Numbered from the stretch's first letter, positions 25,829 to 34,935 are shown. The stretch: DNA of 64,000 bases from Micromonospora chokoriensis (GCF_900091505.1 NZ_LT607409.1:2232001-2296000); one strand, 5' to 3'. Program-made: numbers and translations. The notes: generated from the sequence alone by a model not told the origin.

Positions 25829-25874
25829 GGAGCCCCCGTCGTCGGACCGCAACGGTCCGCACGGCGGGGGCTCC
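25829..25874 (+). terminator. Two-part hairpin terminator after UPF0182
   Basis: An outer 10-bp stem (25829-25838 with 25865-25874) encloses an inner 6-bp stem (25844-25849 with 25853-25858). It follows the UPF0182 stop by about 20 bases. Confidence 0.65.
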
Positions 25875-25993
25875 GCCGTATCCGCGGACGCGCCCCGCCT
25901 GTCACCTCGCCGACACCTGCCGCAGGCCCGCAACCTGGGACAACGTTCCACCGTCCTCATGTGCAACGGGGTGGGGACGGAGGGGGAGCAGCC

Positions 25994-26503
25994 GTGAGGG
26001 ACGCGCAGAGCTTCGACGACTTCTACCGCAGCACCGCGCGGCGGATGATGCGGTACGGCTACGCGGTCGCCGGTGACCACAACGAGGCGCAGGATCTGGT
26101 GCAGGAGGCGTACACCCGGGCCTGGCGACAGTGGGGGCGGTTGTCCGAGCATCCCGCGCCGGAGGCCTGGCTGCGGCTGGTGGTGGCCCGGTTGGCGACC
26201 GATCGGTGGCGGCGGCTGCGCAGCCTGCGCTGCGCGCTGCGGACCGCCGGGCCCCCACAGCCGGTCGCGCCGCCCAACGAGGACAGCGTCTTGCTGGTCC
26301 AGGCGCTGCGTCAGGTGCCGGCGACCCACCGGCAGGCGTTGGCTCTGCACTACCTGTTCGACATGCCGGTCGACGAGATCGCTCGTGAGGTGGGCGTACC
26401 CGTCGGCACTGTGAAGTCCTGGCTCTCCCGCGGCCGGTCCCGACTCGCCGCCCTGCTGCCCGATCTCGCCGACGTGGAACTGGAGGCCAGCGATGTCGCG
26501 TGA
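25994..26503 (+). CDS. ECF RNA polymerase sigma factor, SigE-family type
   Basis: A 169-aa sigma factor with region 2 (FDDFYRSTARRMMRYGYAV, DLVQEAYTRAWRQW) and region 4 (ALALHYLFDMPVDEIAREV, then GTVKSWLSRGRSRLA). There is no extra C-terminal domain. GTG 25994 has an AGGGGGAG site seven bases upstream. The next gene overlaps by 11 bases and encodes a single-helix membrane protein, probably its regulator or sensor partner. Confidence 0.88.
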   Translation: MRDAQSFDDFYRSTARRMMRYGYAVAGDHNEAQDLVQEAYTRAWRQWGRLSEHPAPEAWLRLVVARLATDRWRRLRSLRCALRTAGPPQPVAPPNEDSVLLVQALRQVPATHRQALALHYLFDMPVDEIAREVGVPVGTVKSWLSRGRSRLAALLPDLADVELEASDVA

Positions 26504-27434
26504 ACTGTCAGAGATGTACCGGTCCCTCGCCGCCGACGCGGACACCCGTGCGCTGGCCGTCCCGGACGTGCTCCGGCACCAGGCCGACCGTCGGGCCCGT
26601 CTGCGTGCGACAGGCGGCGCCCTGGCCGTGGCGTTGGTCGCGGGCGGCGTGGCGGTCGGTAGCCAGGTGGTTGCCGTCCCGGCGACGACGACCGTACCCC
26701 CGCCGGCCGGCACGCCCACGTTCCCGTCACCGCCGGTGTCACCGACGCCGGACACGACAGCCGCGCCACCGTCGCCGCCGGTCCCGCCCACGACGCCGGG
26801 CCGCTCCCCGGGTACGGCGTCGGCGTTGCCGAGGGCCACCAGCGCGCCACCCCGTACGCCGACCAGCATTCCGGATCGGGCGTTCTTCGCGCTCGCGCCG
26901 GCCAACCAGACCGGCATCGCGCCGGAGTTCCGGGACCTGGAGACGCTTCCGGGCCTGTGCGGTGCACGTCTTGCGAGCGAGGCGGTGGTGCAGCGCCGAA
27001 CCCGGCTCCTGATCTACAAGCTGCCGCAGAACCCCGGTGAGGGGTACGTCCCGGACGGCACCTACGCGCACTCCATCACCATCTATCGGGCCGGGCGCGC
27101 CGACGACGTGCTGGACGAGCTGCGGGAGGCGGTGCGCGACTGTCCGGTGCAGAAGCGGCCGGGCAGCGACACGCCGTTGCGGAGCACGCAGCGGCTGCTC
27201 GCCGACAGCGGGTACGGCGACGAGTCGGTGCTGTTCGAGGTGCGCAGCCCAGGTCAGGACGTCAACGGCGATCCGACCGGCGTGGAGGACGTACGGCTGG
27301 TCCGGGCGATCCGGATCGGCGACGTGGTGACGATTCTCTGGGAGCAGGGTTGGGAGAACACCTCCAGCCAGCGGGCCCAGGTCGACGCGGACAGTCGCCG
27401 CGCGGTCGCCGCCATCCGGGCCTGGCTCGACTGA
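26493..27434 (+). CDS. Single-pass membrane protein, putative partner of the ECF sigma factor
   Basis: A 313-aa protein. Residues 1-38 are cytoplasmic, a hydrophobic helix (GGALAVALVAGGVAVGSQVV) spans about 41-62, and a long Pro/Thr/Ser-rich linker (about 65-125) leads to an extracellular domain with two cysteines (CGARL and DCPVQ), which may form a disulfide. The cytoplasmic part lacks the zinc HxxxCxxC anti-sigma motif. The 11-base overlap with the sigma gene and the topology suggest a regulatory partner or surface sensor, but this is inference. Confidence 0.6.
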   Translation: MSRELSEMYRSLAADADTRALAVPDVLRHQADRRARLRATGGALAVALVAGGVAVGSQVVAVPATTTVPPPAGTPTFPSPPVSPTPDTTAAPPSPPVPPTTPGRSPGTASALPRATSAPPRTPTSIPDRAFFALAPANQTGIAPEFRDLETLPGLCGARLASEAVVQRRTRLLIYKLPQNPGEGYVPDGTYAHSITIYRAGRADDVLDELREAVRDCPVQKRPGSDTPLRSTQRLLADSGYGDESVLFEVRSPGQDVNGDPTGVEDVRLVRAIRIGDVVTILWEQGWENTSSQRAQVDADSRRAVAAIRAWLD

Positions 27435-27520
27435 CGTCGGCGTGGCCGGTAGCTCCCCCGGGCGGATTCCGATGTCGTTTTGCGGGGCCCGGGGGTGGTG
27501 CGCTACGGTTATCGAGCCGA

Positions 27521-27594
27521 CGCGGGGTGGAGCAGCTCGGTAGCTCGCTGGGCTCATAACCCAGAGGTCGCAGGTTCAAATCCTGTCCCCGCTA
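27521..27594 (+). tRNA. tRNA-fMet(CAT), copy 1
   Basis: A 74-nt tRNA without an encoded CCA end. The anticodon CAT lies in CTCATAA, the anticodon stem has three G:C pairs (GGG/CCC), and base 1 (C) is unpaired with U72, all marks of an initiator tRNA. A likely promoter is TTGCGG-N18-TACGGT just upstream, and its own terminator follows. The sequence is identical to the copy at 27718. Confidence 0.95.
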
Positions 27595-27600
27595 CGAACG

Positions 27601-27634
27601 AAAGCCCGTCTCCGGTTCGCCGGAGGCGGGCTTT
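27601..27634 (+). terminator. Terminator of tRNA-fMet copy 1
   Basis: AAAGCCCG and CGGGCTTT arms with an inner CTCCGG/CCGGAG stem and TTCG loop, six bases after the tRNA. Confidence 0.8.
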
Positions 27635-27717
27635 CACCGTTGCGGGCATCGCCCGGAGGCGCTCGGTGACCCCCGCTGATCATCGTCGGCGCGGATGGGC
27701 TAGTCTTAACGGGCCGA

Positions 27718-27791
27718 CGCGGGGTGGAGCAGCTCGGTAGCTCGCTGGGCTCATAACCCAGAGGTCGCAGGTTCAAATCCTGTCCCCGCTA
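27718..27791 (+). tRNA. tRNA-fMet(CAT), copy 2
   Basis: Identical over all 74 bases to the initiator tRNA at 27521, with the same five-base GCCGA in front but otherwise unrelated flanks. It has its own terminator, and TAGTCT about 18 bases upstream may be its -10 box, so it appears to be an independent transcription unit. Confidence 0.95.
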
Positions 27792-27799
27792 CAACTGAG

Positions 27800-27834
27800 A
27801 AAAGCCCGACCCCATCTGTGGGGTCGGGCTTTTT
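27800..27834 (+). terminator. Terminator of tRNA-fMet copy 2
   Basis: A long stem (AAAAGCCCGACCCCA pairing with TGGGGTCGGGCTTTT), loop TCTG, and five T bases at the end. Confidence 0.85.
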
Positions 27835-28095
27835 GGTGCCGCCGTGCCGGCACTACCGCGCGGGGGCCGGTGCCGCGTGTCCGGTCGCCCGTGATCAGCG
27901 TGACCGTGACAGGTGCGCGGTGCCGGTGGCGGTGGCGGCGGGTGTCGCCGGTGGCGGTGGGGCGCCGTGCGCCGCCGTCGGGGTGAGGAGAGCGGCGACG
28001 AGAGTGACGTTGCGGAGACGTTGCCCACGATCTCGGTCCCGTGATTCGGCGTGGACCGACGTGCCGAGGTTGCGCCCTTCGGCGAGGATGGGCAC

Positions 28096-28344
28096 ATGTC
28101 TTCCTTCGGTAAGTGGTGGGGCCGGCTCAGCGCGGTCCTCGGTGGGGCCGTGCTGGCGGTCTTCGTGCCCGTCGCGGCCTGGGCGTCCACGGGCACCGGC
28201 GAGCTGGTGGTGGAGGCGGCCCGGCGACGCGGCCGCAGCGGCTTCGGGATCCTCCCGCTGCTCTGCTGCCTGGTGGTGATCGCGATCATCGTGTTCCTGG
28301 TGCTGCGTCTCATGCGCAACCGCCGGGGCGGTCCGCCCCGCTGA
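28096..28344 (+). CDS. Small two-helix membrane protein, unknown function
   Basis: An 82-aa protein. Residues 12-30 (LSAVLGGAVLAVFVPVAAW) and 52-71 (LPLLCCLVVIAIIVFLVLRL) are hydrophobic segments joined by a short basic loop; the C-terminus is RNRRGG. ATG 28096 is chosen over upstream starts because a GAGGATGGG sequence precedes it. It could also be a secreted-signal plus anchor. No family recognised. The 260 bases between the second tRNA terminator and this gene hold no other convincing feature. Confidence 0.55.
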   Translation: MSSFGKWWGRLSAVLGGAVLAVFVPVAAWASTGTGELVVEAARRRGRSGFGILPLLCCLVVIAIIVFLVLRLMRNRRGGPPR

Positions 28345-28383
28345 CCCACCCGCCTCGGGCGACGCCAGGCTGGGCGGCCGGCC

Positions 28384-28443
28384 CCGCGAGCCGGCCGCCG
28401 GTGCTCACACCGCGAGCCGGCCGCCGGTGCTCACACCGCGAGG
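28384..28443. repeat. 26-bp tandem duplication at a gene end
   Basis: A 26-base unit beginning CCGCGAGCCGGCCGCC occurs at 28384 and 28410, with the first 7-8 bases of a third at 28436. The second copy and the partial third cover the last codons and stop of the sugar-binding protein gene, so the duplication copied the stop codon region. Confidence 0.85.
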
Positions 28444-29762
28444 GCCGCGATGGCCCCGGACAGGAATCGCGCGGTGGCCTCCCGGGTGCCGTCCCGCTTG
28501 ACGCGGATGCGCTCGGCGGCGGTGACCAGCAGGGTCCGCACCTTGGCGTGCCCCTGAGGCGGTGGCGCCGGCGCCGGCCCGAGCAGGTCGGCGATGCTGG
28601 CGCCGAACGCGGCGGCGCGTCGCTGGGCCGGGTCCGTGATGCTGCCCTCGGCGTAGCTGCGGACGGCGAGGCTGGCGTTCAGCCCACGCTCGTGGCCCAG
28701 CACGGTGCCGGCCTCGCCGTTCGTGGTCAAGAAATTGATCACGTCGATGACGGCGTCCGGGTGGCGGGTGCCGCGGAACGCGGCCCAGTACATCGACGCC
28801 CGCGCCCACTGTGCGCCCGGTGCCCCCGGTAGGCCGGTCAGGCCCAGCTCGGCGTCGGTGAGTCGCTGAAGCTCCGGCAGCTGATGGGACCAGGCGAAGG
28901 ACGCGGCGGTCAGCCCGGTGACCACCGGTTGCCGACCCGGCTCCGCGCTGTCCGCCTGCTCGACCAACGCCCCGCCCGGTGTGGCCCGTCCGGCGCGGGC
29001 CCGCTGCCACAACTCGAACCACGCGATCAGTTCGTCCGCGCCGAAACCGATCTGGTTGCCCCGGTAGAACTCACCGCCCTGCGACCGCAGCCAGAGCCAG
29101 AGCGCCCGGTAGTCGCCCGACGCGTCCATCGTGCCGGCCACCCGGCCGTCGCTGGCGTCGGTGACCTGCTCCGCCCAGGAGAAGTACTCGGCCCAGGTCA
29201 TCCCGCCGCGTGGCTCCGGCACCTTCAGATCCCGCAGCAGGTCCCGGTTGAAGACCACGCCCACGTGGGTCTGCCCGCTGGCCACCGCCATCGTGCGCCC
29301 GTCGACAGTGCCGTAGCGGATCAGCCCCTCCGGCAGGCTCCGCAGGTCGAGGTGGTTGTCGGCGACCCGGTCGCTGAGATCGAGGATGATCCGGCGCTGG
29401 GCGTACTCGGTCAGCATCGCGTCGTCGATCTGGATCAGGTCGGGTACGTTCCCACCCGCCGCCTGGGTGGCCAGGCGGTCGTAGTAGCCCTCGGCGCCCT
29501 GCCAGGTGACCCGGAAGGTGACCCGGGGGTTGCGTTCCGAGTAGAGCCGCAGCACCTTCTCGGTGATCTCGGCCCGCTTGGCGGTGCCCCACCAGAAGAC
29601 CGACAGCTCGACCGGCCCCGTCTCGGTCGAGGTGGTGGCGCCGTCGCTGCATCCGGCGAGCCCACCTGACATGAGCAGGGGTGCACCGAGCAGCGCGCCG
29701 AGCAGTCGGCGTCGGCCCGGGTCGGCGCCGAGGCGGTCGATCGGGGGTCGTACAACGGGCAC
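28431..29762 (-). CDS. Extracellular solute-binding lipoprotein (sugar ABC type)
   Basis: A 443-aa binding protein. RRRLLGALLGAPLLMSGGLAGC is a lipoprotein signal with lipobox LAGC. The mature part has the family-1 solute-binding pattern: VELSVFWWGTAKR, NPRVTFRVTWQG, DLIQIDDAMLTEYAQR and a glycine-rich GGEFYRG segment. GTG 29762 has CAGGAGA five bases upstream. No permease or ATPase genes are adjacent, so it is an orphan that must use a distant transporter. Likely ligand is an oligosaccharide, not determined. The 3' end lies in a 26-bp tandem duplication. Confidence 0.82.
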   Translation of the reverse strand: MPVVRPPIDRLGADPGRRRLLGALLGAPLLMSGGLAGCSDGATTSTETGPVELSVFWWGTAKRAEITEKVLRLYSERNPRVTFRVTWQGAEGYYDRLATQAAGGNVPDLIQIDDAMLTEYAQRRIILDLSDRVADNHLDLRSLPEGLIRYGTVDGRTMAVASGQTHVGVVFNRDLLRDLKVPEPRGGMTWAEYFSWAEQVTDASDGRVAGTMDASGDYRALWLWLRSQGGEFYRGNQIGFGADELIAWFELWQRARAGRATPGGALVEQADSAEPGRQPVVTGLTAASFAWSHQLPELQRLTDAELGLTGLPGAPGAQWARASMYWAAFRGTRHPDAVIDVINFLTTNGEAGTVLGHERGLNASLAVRSYAEGSITDPAQRRAAAFGASIADLLGPAPAPPPQGHAKVRTLLVTAAERIRVKRDGTREATARFLSGAIAALAV

Positions 29763-29901
29763 GGGGGTCTCCTGGACCTGCGAGGGCAGCGGTCGGACCA
29801 TTCACGCAGGCAGCGCACGAGGGTGTCAACGTCCGTCCGGTCACCCCGTCGCGCTGGTGGTCGAATCGGGCTGACCGACGTCGCATGGTGTACTAGGGCG
29901 C

Positions 29902-30735
29902 GTGGAACTTCTGCACTCGGGCAAGGTCCGGGACGTCTACGCCGACGGCGACGACCTGATCCTGGTGGCCTCGGACCGCATCTCGATCTACGACGTGGCG
30001 CTGCCGACGCCGATCCCGGACAAGGGTCGCCTGCTCACCGCCCTTTCGCTCTGGTGGTTCGAGCAGCTCGCCGACCTGGTGCCGAACCACGTCATCTCGG
30101 CCACCGACGTGCCCGCCGAGTTCGCCGGGCGGGCGATCCGCTGCCAGCGGCTGGACATGGTCCCGGTCGAGTGCGTCGCCCGCGGCTACCTCACCGGCGG
30201 CGGGCTACGGGAGTACGAGCAGACCGGCGCGGTCTCCGGCGTACGCCTCCCGCGCGGGCTCGCCGAGGCGTCGATCCTGCCCGAGCCGATCTTCACGCCG
30301 TCGAGCAAGGCGCCGGCGGGGGAGCACGACGAGCCGATCACGTACGACGACGTGGTGGCGAAGGTGGGCGAGGCCACCGCCGAGCGACTGCGGCAGATCA
30401 CCCTCGACATCTACCGGCGCGGCGCCGAGCTGGCCGCCGACCGGGGCATCCTGATCGCCGACACCAAGATCGAGCTGGGCTGGGCGCCGGACGGCACCCT
30501 GGTCCTCGCCGACGAGCTGCTCACCTCCGACTCGTCGCGGTTCTGGCCGGCCGAGTCGTACCAGCCGGGCCGGGTGCAGTTCTCCTACGACAAGCAGTAC
30601 GTGCGGGACTGGGCCACCGGCAGCGGCTGGGACAAGCAGCCCCCGGCCCCGGACGTGCCGGCCGAGGTGGTCGAGGCGACCCGGGCCCGCTACGTCGACG
30701 TCTACGAGAAGCTCACCGGCAACCGCTGGGAGTGA
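29902..30735 (+). CDS. purC: SAICAR synthetase (purine biosynthesis)
   Basis: A 277-aa enzyme that joins aspartate to CAIR with ATP. The start matches the family (LLHSGKVRDVYADGDDLILVASDRISIYDV), and PVECVARGYLTGGG, IADTKIELGW and the DSSRFWPAESYQPG motif are intact. GTG 29902 has no ribosome-binding site; TACTAG lies five bases upstream, so a leaderless start is possible. It is divergent from the solute-binding protein and followed on the same strand by an XRE/DUF397 pair. Confidence 0.95.
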   Translation: MELLHSGKVRDVYADGDDLILVASDRISIYDVALPTPIPDKGRLLTALSLWWFEQLADLVPNHVISATDVPAEFAGRAIRCQRLDMVPVECVARGYLTGGGLREYEQTGAVSGVRLPRGLAEASILPEPIFTPSSKAPAGEHDEPITYDDVVAKVGEATAERLRQITLDIYRRGAELAADRGILIADTKIELGWAPDGTLVLADELLTSDSSRFWPAESYQPGRVQFSYDKQYVRDWATGSGWDKQPPAPDVPAEVVEATRARYVDVYEKLTGNRWE

Positions 30736-30829
30736 CCGGGACACCGCGCTTTCGCCGTACCTGCTGGACCTGACCGACGTCACCGTCGAGGATGGACCCA
30801 TCACTCTTCGTGGGGTCTGGGGCGGTCGG

Positions 30830-31612
30830 ATGAACGGCGACATGTGGATCAGGGCGCTCAAGGCGGCCCGGGCCGGTGCGTGCGTCTCGCAGGAGGCTCT
30901 GGCGGAGCTGATCAGGTGGAATCCGTCCACCATCGCGGCGATCGAGACCGGGCGGCGGCGGCCGACCCCGCAGTTCGCCGAGGCGGCGGACACGGCGCTG
31001 GAGACCGGCGGGCTGCTGGCCGAGTTGCTGGCGGTGGCGGCCCGGCAGGAGTCGCCGGCCTGGTTCGCGCCGTGGCCGGCGATCGAGGCAGAGGCTGTCG
31101 CTCTCCGCACCGTTCAACCATCGCTGGTGCCGGGCCTGCTCCAGACCGAGGCATACGCGCACGCGGTGCTCAGCGCCCAGGGCACCCACACCCCGGAGCG
31201 AGTCGCCCAACTGGTCGCCGGCCGGCTGGCCCGGCAGGAGCTGCTGACCGGCCCGGCCCCGAAGCGGTTCACCGCGATCGTCGACGAGGCCGCGCTGCGC
31301 CGCGTGGTCGGCGATCGGGACGTCCAGCTCGCCCAGTTGGAACGGCTGGCCGAGCTGGCCGCCCTGCCCCATATCCGGCTCTACGTGATCCCCGCCGGGG
31401 TGGGCGCGCACGCCGGGCTGGCCGGCGGCTTCGTGCTGGCCGCGCTGCCCGACGGCGACGAGGTGACCTACGTCGACGGGGTCTTCGGTCAGATCGTCGA
31501 CCGGCCCGACACCGTTGATACCATCAGGACGATGTGGGACGCGCTGCTGGGCGAGGCCCTGCCGGCGGGCGTGTCCGTCGAGCTGATCGGAAAGCTGGTG
31601 AACGAGCTGTGA
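30830..31612 (+). CDS. XRE-family regulator with DUF5753 domain (second pair)
   Basis: A 260-aa protein shorter than the regulator at 9004. The helix-turn-helix covers residues about 9-48 (CVSQEALAELIRWNPSTIAAIETGRRRPTP), and DUF5753 follows (SLVPGLLQTEAYAHAV, LAALPHIRLYVIP). The stop overlaps the GTG of the DUF397 gene by three bases, so translation of the pair is coupled. Regulates its own locus by analogy with WhiJ-type proteins. Confidence 0.88.
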   Translation: MNGDMWIRALKAARAGACVSQEALAELIRWNPSTIAAIETGRRRPTPQFAEAADTALETGGLLAELLAVAARQESPAWFAPWPAIEAEAVALRTVQPSLVPGLLQTEAYAHAVLSAQGTHTPERVAQLVAGRLARQELLTGPAPKRFTAIVDEAALRRVVGDRDVQLAQLERLAELAALPHIRLYVIPAGVGAHAGLAGGFVLAALPDGDEVTYVDGVFGQIVDRPDTVDTIRTMWDALLGEALPAGVSVELIGKLVNEL

Positions 31613-31803
31613 ACTCCGCCCCCACCCCTCGGTGGCGCGTGTCGACCCGATCCGGCAATGGCGGCGACACCTGCGTCGAGGTGGCCGACAATCTGCCCGG
31701 CCAGGTGCTGGTCCGTGACTCCACCGACCGCGCCGGTGCCGTCCTGACCTTCGCGCCGACGGCCTGGCGCGCGTTCGTGGCGGGAGTCCGCACCGGCCGC
31801 TGA
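31609..31803 (+). CDS. DUF397 protein (second pair)
   Basis: A 64-aa protein with WRVSTRSGNGGDTCVEVA, VLVRDSTDRAG and FAPTAWRAFVAG, the full DUF397 pattern. The GTG start overlaps the TGA of the XRE gene. This is the second XRE/DUF397 couple in the window; the two DUF397 proteins share the core motif but differ elsewhere, so they are paralogues and not a recent copy. Confidence 0.88.
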   Translation: MNSAPTPRWRVSTRSGNGGDTCVEVADNLPGQVLVRDSTDRAGAVLTFAPTAWRAFVAGVRTGR

Positions 31804-31805
31804 GG

Positions 31806-33290
31806 TCAGTCCACCCAGTTCAGGGTGCGCTGTACGGCCTTGTGCCACTGGCGCAGCTCCTGCTCGCGCAGCTCCGGGGCCATCGCCGGCTCCCACTGCG
31901 CGTCGGAGCGCCACTGTGCCCGCAGGGTGGCCAGGTCCGGCCAGAAACCGACCGCCAGCCCGGCCGCGTAAGCCGCACCCAGGCAGGTGGTCTCGGTGAT
32001 CCGGGAACGGACCACCGGCACGTCGAGCACGTCCGCCAGGAACTGCATGAGCAGCCCGTTGGCGGTCATGCCACCGTCCACCCGCAGCCGGCGCAGCGCC
32101 ACATCCGAGTCAGCGTTCATGGCGTCGACCACCTCGCGGGTCTGCCACGCCGACGCCTCCAGCACCGCCCGCGCCAGGTGCCCCTTGGTGATGTAGCCGG
32201 TCAGGCCGGCGATCACCCCGCGGGCGTCGCTGCGCCAGTGCGGGGCGAACAGCCCGGAGAACGCCGGCACCACGTAGCAACCGCCGTTGTCGTCCACGGT
32301 GCGCGCCAGCTCCTCCACCTCGGCGGCGGTGGAGATCAGCCCGAGGTTGTCCCGCAGCCACTGCACCAGCGAGCCGGTGACGGCGATAGCGCCCTCCAGG
32401 GCGTACGCCGGGGGTTGGTCCTTGATCCGGTAGGCGACCGTGGTGAGCAGGCCGTGCGACGACGGGACCGGGCTGGCACCGGTGTTGAGCAGCAGGAAGC
32501 TGCCGGTGCCGTAGGTGCACTTCGCCTCGCCCGGCTGGAAGCAGGTCTGCCCGAACAGGGCGGCCTGCTGGTCGCCGAGCGCGCTGGCCACCGGCACCCC
32601 GGCGAGTACGCCGGTGGCGTGGCCGTACACCTCGGCGGAGCAGCGGATCTCGGGCAGCATCGCCGCCGGGACCCCCATCGCGTCCAGGAGGTCCGGGGCC
32701 CAGTCGAGGGTGGTGAGGTCCATCAGCATCGTCCGGCTGGCGTTCGTCACGTCGGTGACGTGCTCGCCGGTCAGCTTCCAGATCAGCCAGCTGTCCATGG
32801 TGCCGAAGAGGACCTCGCCGCGCTCGGCGCGCTCGCGCAGACCGTCGACCTCGTCCAGCAGCCACCGCAGCTTCGGCCCGGCGAAGTAGGTCGCCAGCGG
32901 CAGGCCGGTGCGGGCCCGGAATCGCTCCTCGCCGTACGCCGAGGCCAGCTCGCGCAGCAGCGGCCCGGTGCGGGTGTCCTGCCAGACGATGGCGTTGGCC
33001 ACCGGGCGGCCGGTGGACCGGTCCCAGACGACGGTGGTCTCCCGCTGGTTGGTGATGCCGACGGCAGCCAGGCCGGCCGCGTCGGTGCCGGCGGCCCGCA
33101 GCGCCTCGGAGACGACCTGCTGGACGTTGTCCCAGATCTCCTCGGCGTCGTGCTCCACCCAGCCGGGCCGGGGAAAGATCTGCCGGTGTTCGCGCTGCGC
33201 GACGGCGACGATCTCCCCGGCGTGGTCGAAGACGATGCACCGTGAGGAGGTGGTGCCCTGGTCGATGGCGGCGACGTACTGGGGGGTCAC
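31806..33290 (-). CDS. glpK: Glycerol kinase
   Basis: A 494-aa FGGY kinase. The N-terminal [21 protein letters not shown] loop, the [16 protein letters not shown] segment and C-terminal [15 protein letters not shown] (FGGY signature 2 type) are clear. It phosphorylates glycerol to glycerol-3-phosphate. GTG 33290 gives the family's normal start. It converges with the DUF397 gene, with only two bases between stops, and has no glpF or glpD neighbour. Confidence 0.93.
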   Translation of the reverse strand: MTPQYVAAIDQGTTSSRCIVFDHAGEIVAVAQREHRQIFPRPGWVEHDAEEIWDNVQQVVSEALRAAGTDAAGLAAVGITNQRETTVVWDRSTGRPVANAIVWQDTRTGPLLRELASAYGEERFRARTGLPLATYFAGPKLRWLLDEVDGLRERAERGEVLFGTMDSWLIWKLTGEHVTDVTNASRTMLMDLTTLDWAPDLLDAMGVPAAMLPEIRCSAEVYGHATGVLAGVPVASALGDQQAALFGQTCFQPGEAKCTYGTGSFLLLNTGASPVPSSHGLLTTVAYRIKDQPPAYALEGAIAVTGSLVQWLRDNLGLISTAAEVEELARTVDDNGGCYVVPAFSGLFAPHWRSDARGVIAGLTGYITKGHLARAVLEASAWQTREVVDAMNADSDVALRRLRVDGGMTANGLLMQFLADVLDVPVVRSRITETTCLGAAYAAGLAVGFWPDLATLRAQWRSDAQWEPAMAPELREQELRQWHKAVQRTLNWVD

Positions 33291-33392
33291 CGCAGCACCG
33301 TACCCGGACCGACGGTGCGGTGCGAGCTGCGTCACGTCCGGTTGCGGCCCGCTGTCGTCCGCCGAGCTCCTCGTCCCCTACGATGTGCGAAC

Positions 33393-34331
33393 GTGCGCGA
33401 CATCGCCGTTTTCAGTGGAACTGCCCATCCCGACCTGGCTGCCGAGATCTGCGCCCACCTGGGGGTGCCGCTGCATCCGGTGCGGGTCTCCCGGTTCGCG
33501 AACGACTGCCTGGAAGTGCAGCTGCAGGCCAACTGCCGCGAGCGGGACGTCTTCCTGATCCAGCCGCTGGTGCCGCCGGTGCAGGAGAACCTGGTCGAGT
33601 TGCTGCTGATGATCGACGCGGCGCGGGGCGCCTCCGCCGGCCGGATCACCGTGGTGCTGCCGCACTACGCGTACGCGCGCTCGGACAAGAAGGACGCGCC
33701 GCGGATCTCGATCGGCGCCCGGTTGGTCGCCGACCTGCTCACGTCGGCCGGGGCGGACCGGGTGCTCGCGATGACGCTGCACTCGCCGCAGGTGCACGGC
33801 TTCTTCAGTGTCCCCGTGGACCACCTGCACGCGCTGCGTGAGCTGGCCACCCACTTCCAGCGCTACGACCTGAGCAACACCGTGGTGGTCTCACCCGACC
33901 TGGGCAACGCCAAGGAGGCCGCGGCCTTCGCCCGGCTGCTCGGCACGCCGGTCGCGGCCGGGGCGAAGCAGCGGTTCAGCGACGACCTGGTCAAGATCAG
34001 CGCGGTGATCGGCGAGGTGACCGACCGGGACGTCATCGTGCTGGACGACGAGATCGCCAAGGGCAGCACCGTGGTCGAGCTGATGGAGCACCTGCGTGGC
34101 CTGAAGGTCAGGTCGATCCGGCTCGCCTGCACGCACGGACTCTTCTCCGACGACGCCCTGCGGCGGCTCAGCGAACAGGACGGCGTCCTGGAGATCGTAT
34201 GCACCAACACGGTGCCCATCCCGGCCGCCAAGCGGGTGCCGGAGTTGCAGGTCCTGTCGGTGGCGCCCGCCCTGGCCGAGGCCATGCGTCGGATCCACAA
34301 CGGGGAGTCCGTCTCCGCGCTCTTCGGCTGA
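33393..34331 (+). CDS. prs: Ribose-phosphate pyrophosphokinase
   Basis: A 312-aa PRPP synthetase. It starts VRDIAVFSGTAHPDLA, has the YARSDKKDAPRISIGARL catalytic/flexible loop, HSPQVHGFF near the metal site, and the PRPP-binding loop VIVLDDEIAKGSTVVEL. It makes PRPP for nucleotides, His and Trp. TACGAT lies eight bases before GTG with no Shine-Dalgarno, so a leaderless transcript is likely. DKKDAPR instead of the canonical RQDRK segment suggests a divergent paralogue, not the main housekeeping enzyme. Confidence 0.88.
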   Translation: MRDIAVFSGTAHPDLAAEICAHLGVPLHPVRVSRFANDCLEVQLQANCRERDVFLIQPLVPPVQENLVELLLMIDAARGASAGRITVVLPHYAYARSDKKDAPRISIGARLVADLLTSAGADRVLAMTLHSPQVHGFFSVPVDHLHALRELATHFQRYDLSNTVVVSPDLGNAKEAAAFARLLGTPVAAGAKQRFSDDLVKISAVIGEVTDRDVIVLDDEIAKGSTVVELMEHLRGLKVRSIRLACTHGLFSDDALRRLSEQDGVLEIVCTNTVPIPAAKRVPELQVLSVAPALAEAMRRIHNGESVSALFG

Positions 34332-34359
34332 GCCGTGCCACGCGGCACCGTTGCGCGGA

Positions 34360-34815
34360 TCAGTATGTGGTGCGGTCGGGGCTGACGAGACCGGTGCTGA
34401 CGCGGACAGTGGTGCCGGCGGTGCTGGTGACCACCTCCATGGCGTCGGTCAGCTCGCGGGCCAGCCAGAGACCCCAGCCGCCGGCGGTGTCCGGGGCCGG
34501 CCGACTGCGGTCGCCCAGCCGCTGCGGGCTGATCCCGTGCCCGTGGTCGGCCACCTCGCAGATCAGCGCGTCGGCCTCGTGCCAGAGCCGCAACCATCCG
34601 CGCCCGCCACCGTGCCGGACCGCGTTGGTGATCAACTCGTTGATCGCGAGCACGAAGTCGTCCAGCCGTTGGCCGGTGAGCCCGGAGGCATGCGCGCAGG
34701 AGGTGACCGAGTGGCGAATCTCGGTCACCTGGGCCTGGTCGAAGGCGTCGGCGATCAGGAGGGCAGGTTCGATGGGCACAACCGTACGCGGTGCGTGTGG
34801 ATCTGCGTTGGTCAT
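34360..34815 (-). CDS. RsbW-like ATP-binding anti-sigma kinase
   Basis: A 151-aa GHKL-type protein. The N box is FVLAINELITNAVRHG, the G1 box is DHGHGI and the G2 region is GGWGLWLARELTD. Such proteins bind and inactivate sigma-B-type factors and are released by STAS-domain antagonists. ATG 34815 is the last plausible start. It is divergent from the histidine kinase. The STAS-HATPase fusion at 37429 is a possible functional relative, but no sigma-B-like gene is in the window. Confidence 0.82.
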   Translation of the reverse strand: MTNADPHAPRTVVPIEPALLIADAFDQAQVTEIRHSVTSCAHASGLTGQRLDDFVLAINELITNAVRHGGGRGWLRLWHEADALICEVADHGHGISPQRLGDRSRPAPDTAGGWGLWLARELTDAMEVVTSTAGTTVRVSTGLVSPDRTTY

Positions 34816-34935
34816 GGGCCCGTCCCGGCGGCGGATCTCGGAGTACTTCGCGGCATTTCCACCGTACGTCAGGGTTTCCCGAACCGCACTCGCCGCCCGC
34901 CGTGGGGGCGGACGAGGTGTGGCATCCTGACCGCC

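Noticed and set aside
22088..26917. A 1609-codon open frame on the minus strand
   Set aside because: It lies antisense to the PDZ protease, UPF0182 and sigma factor genes. Its product is a Val/Gly/Arg-rich mix without motifs, typical of a shadow frame in high-GC DNA.
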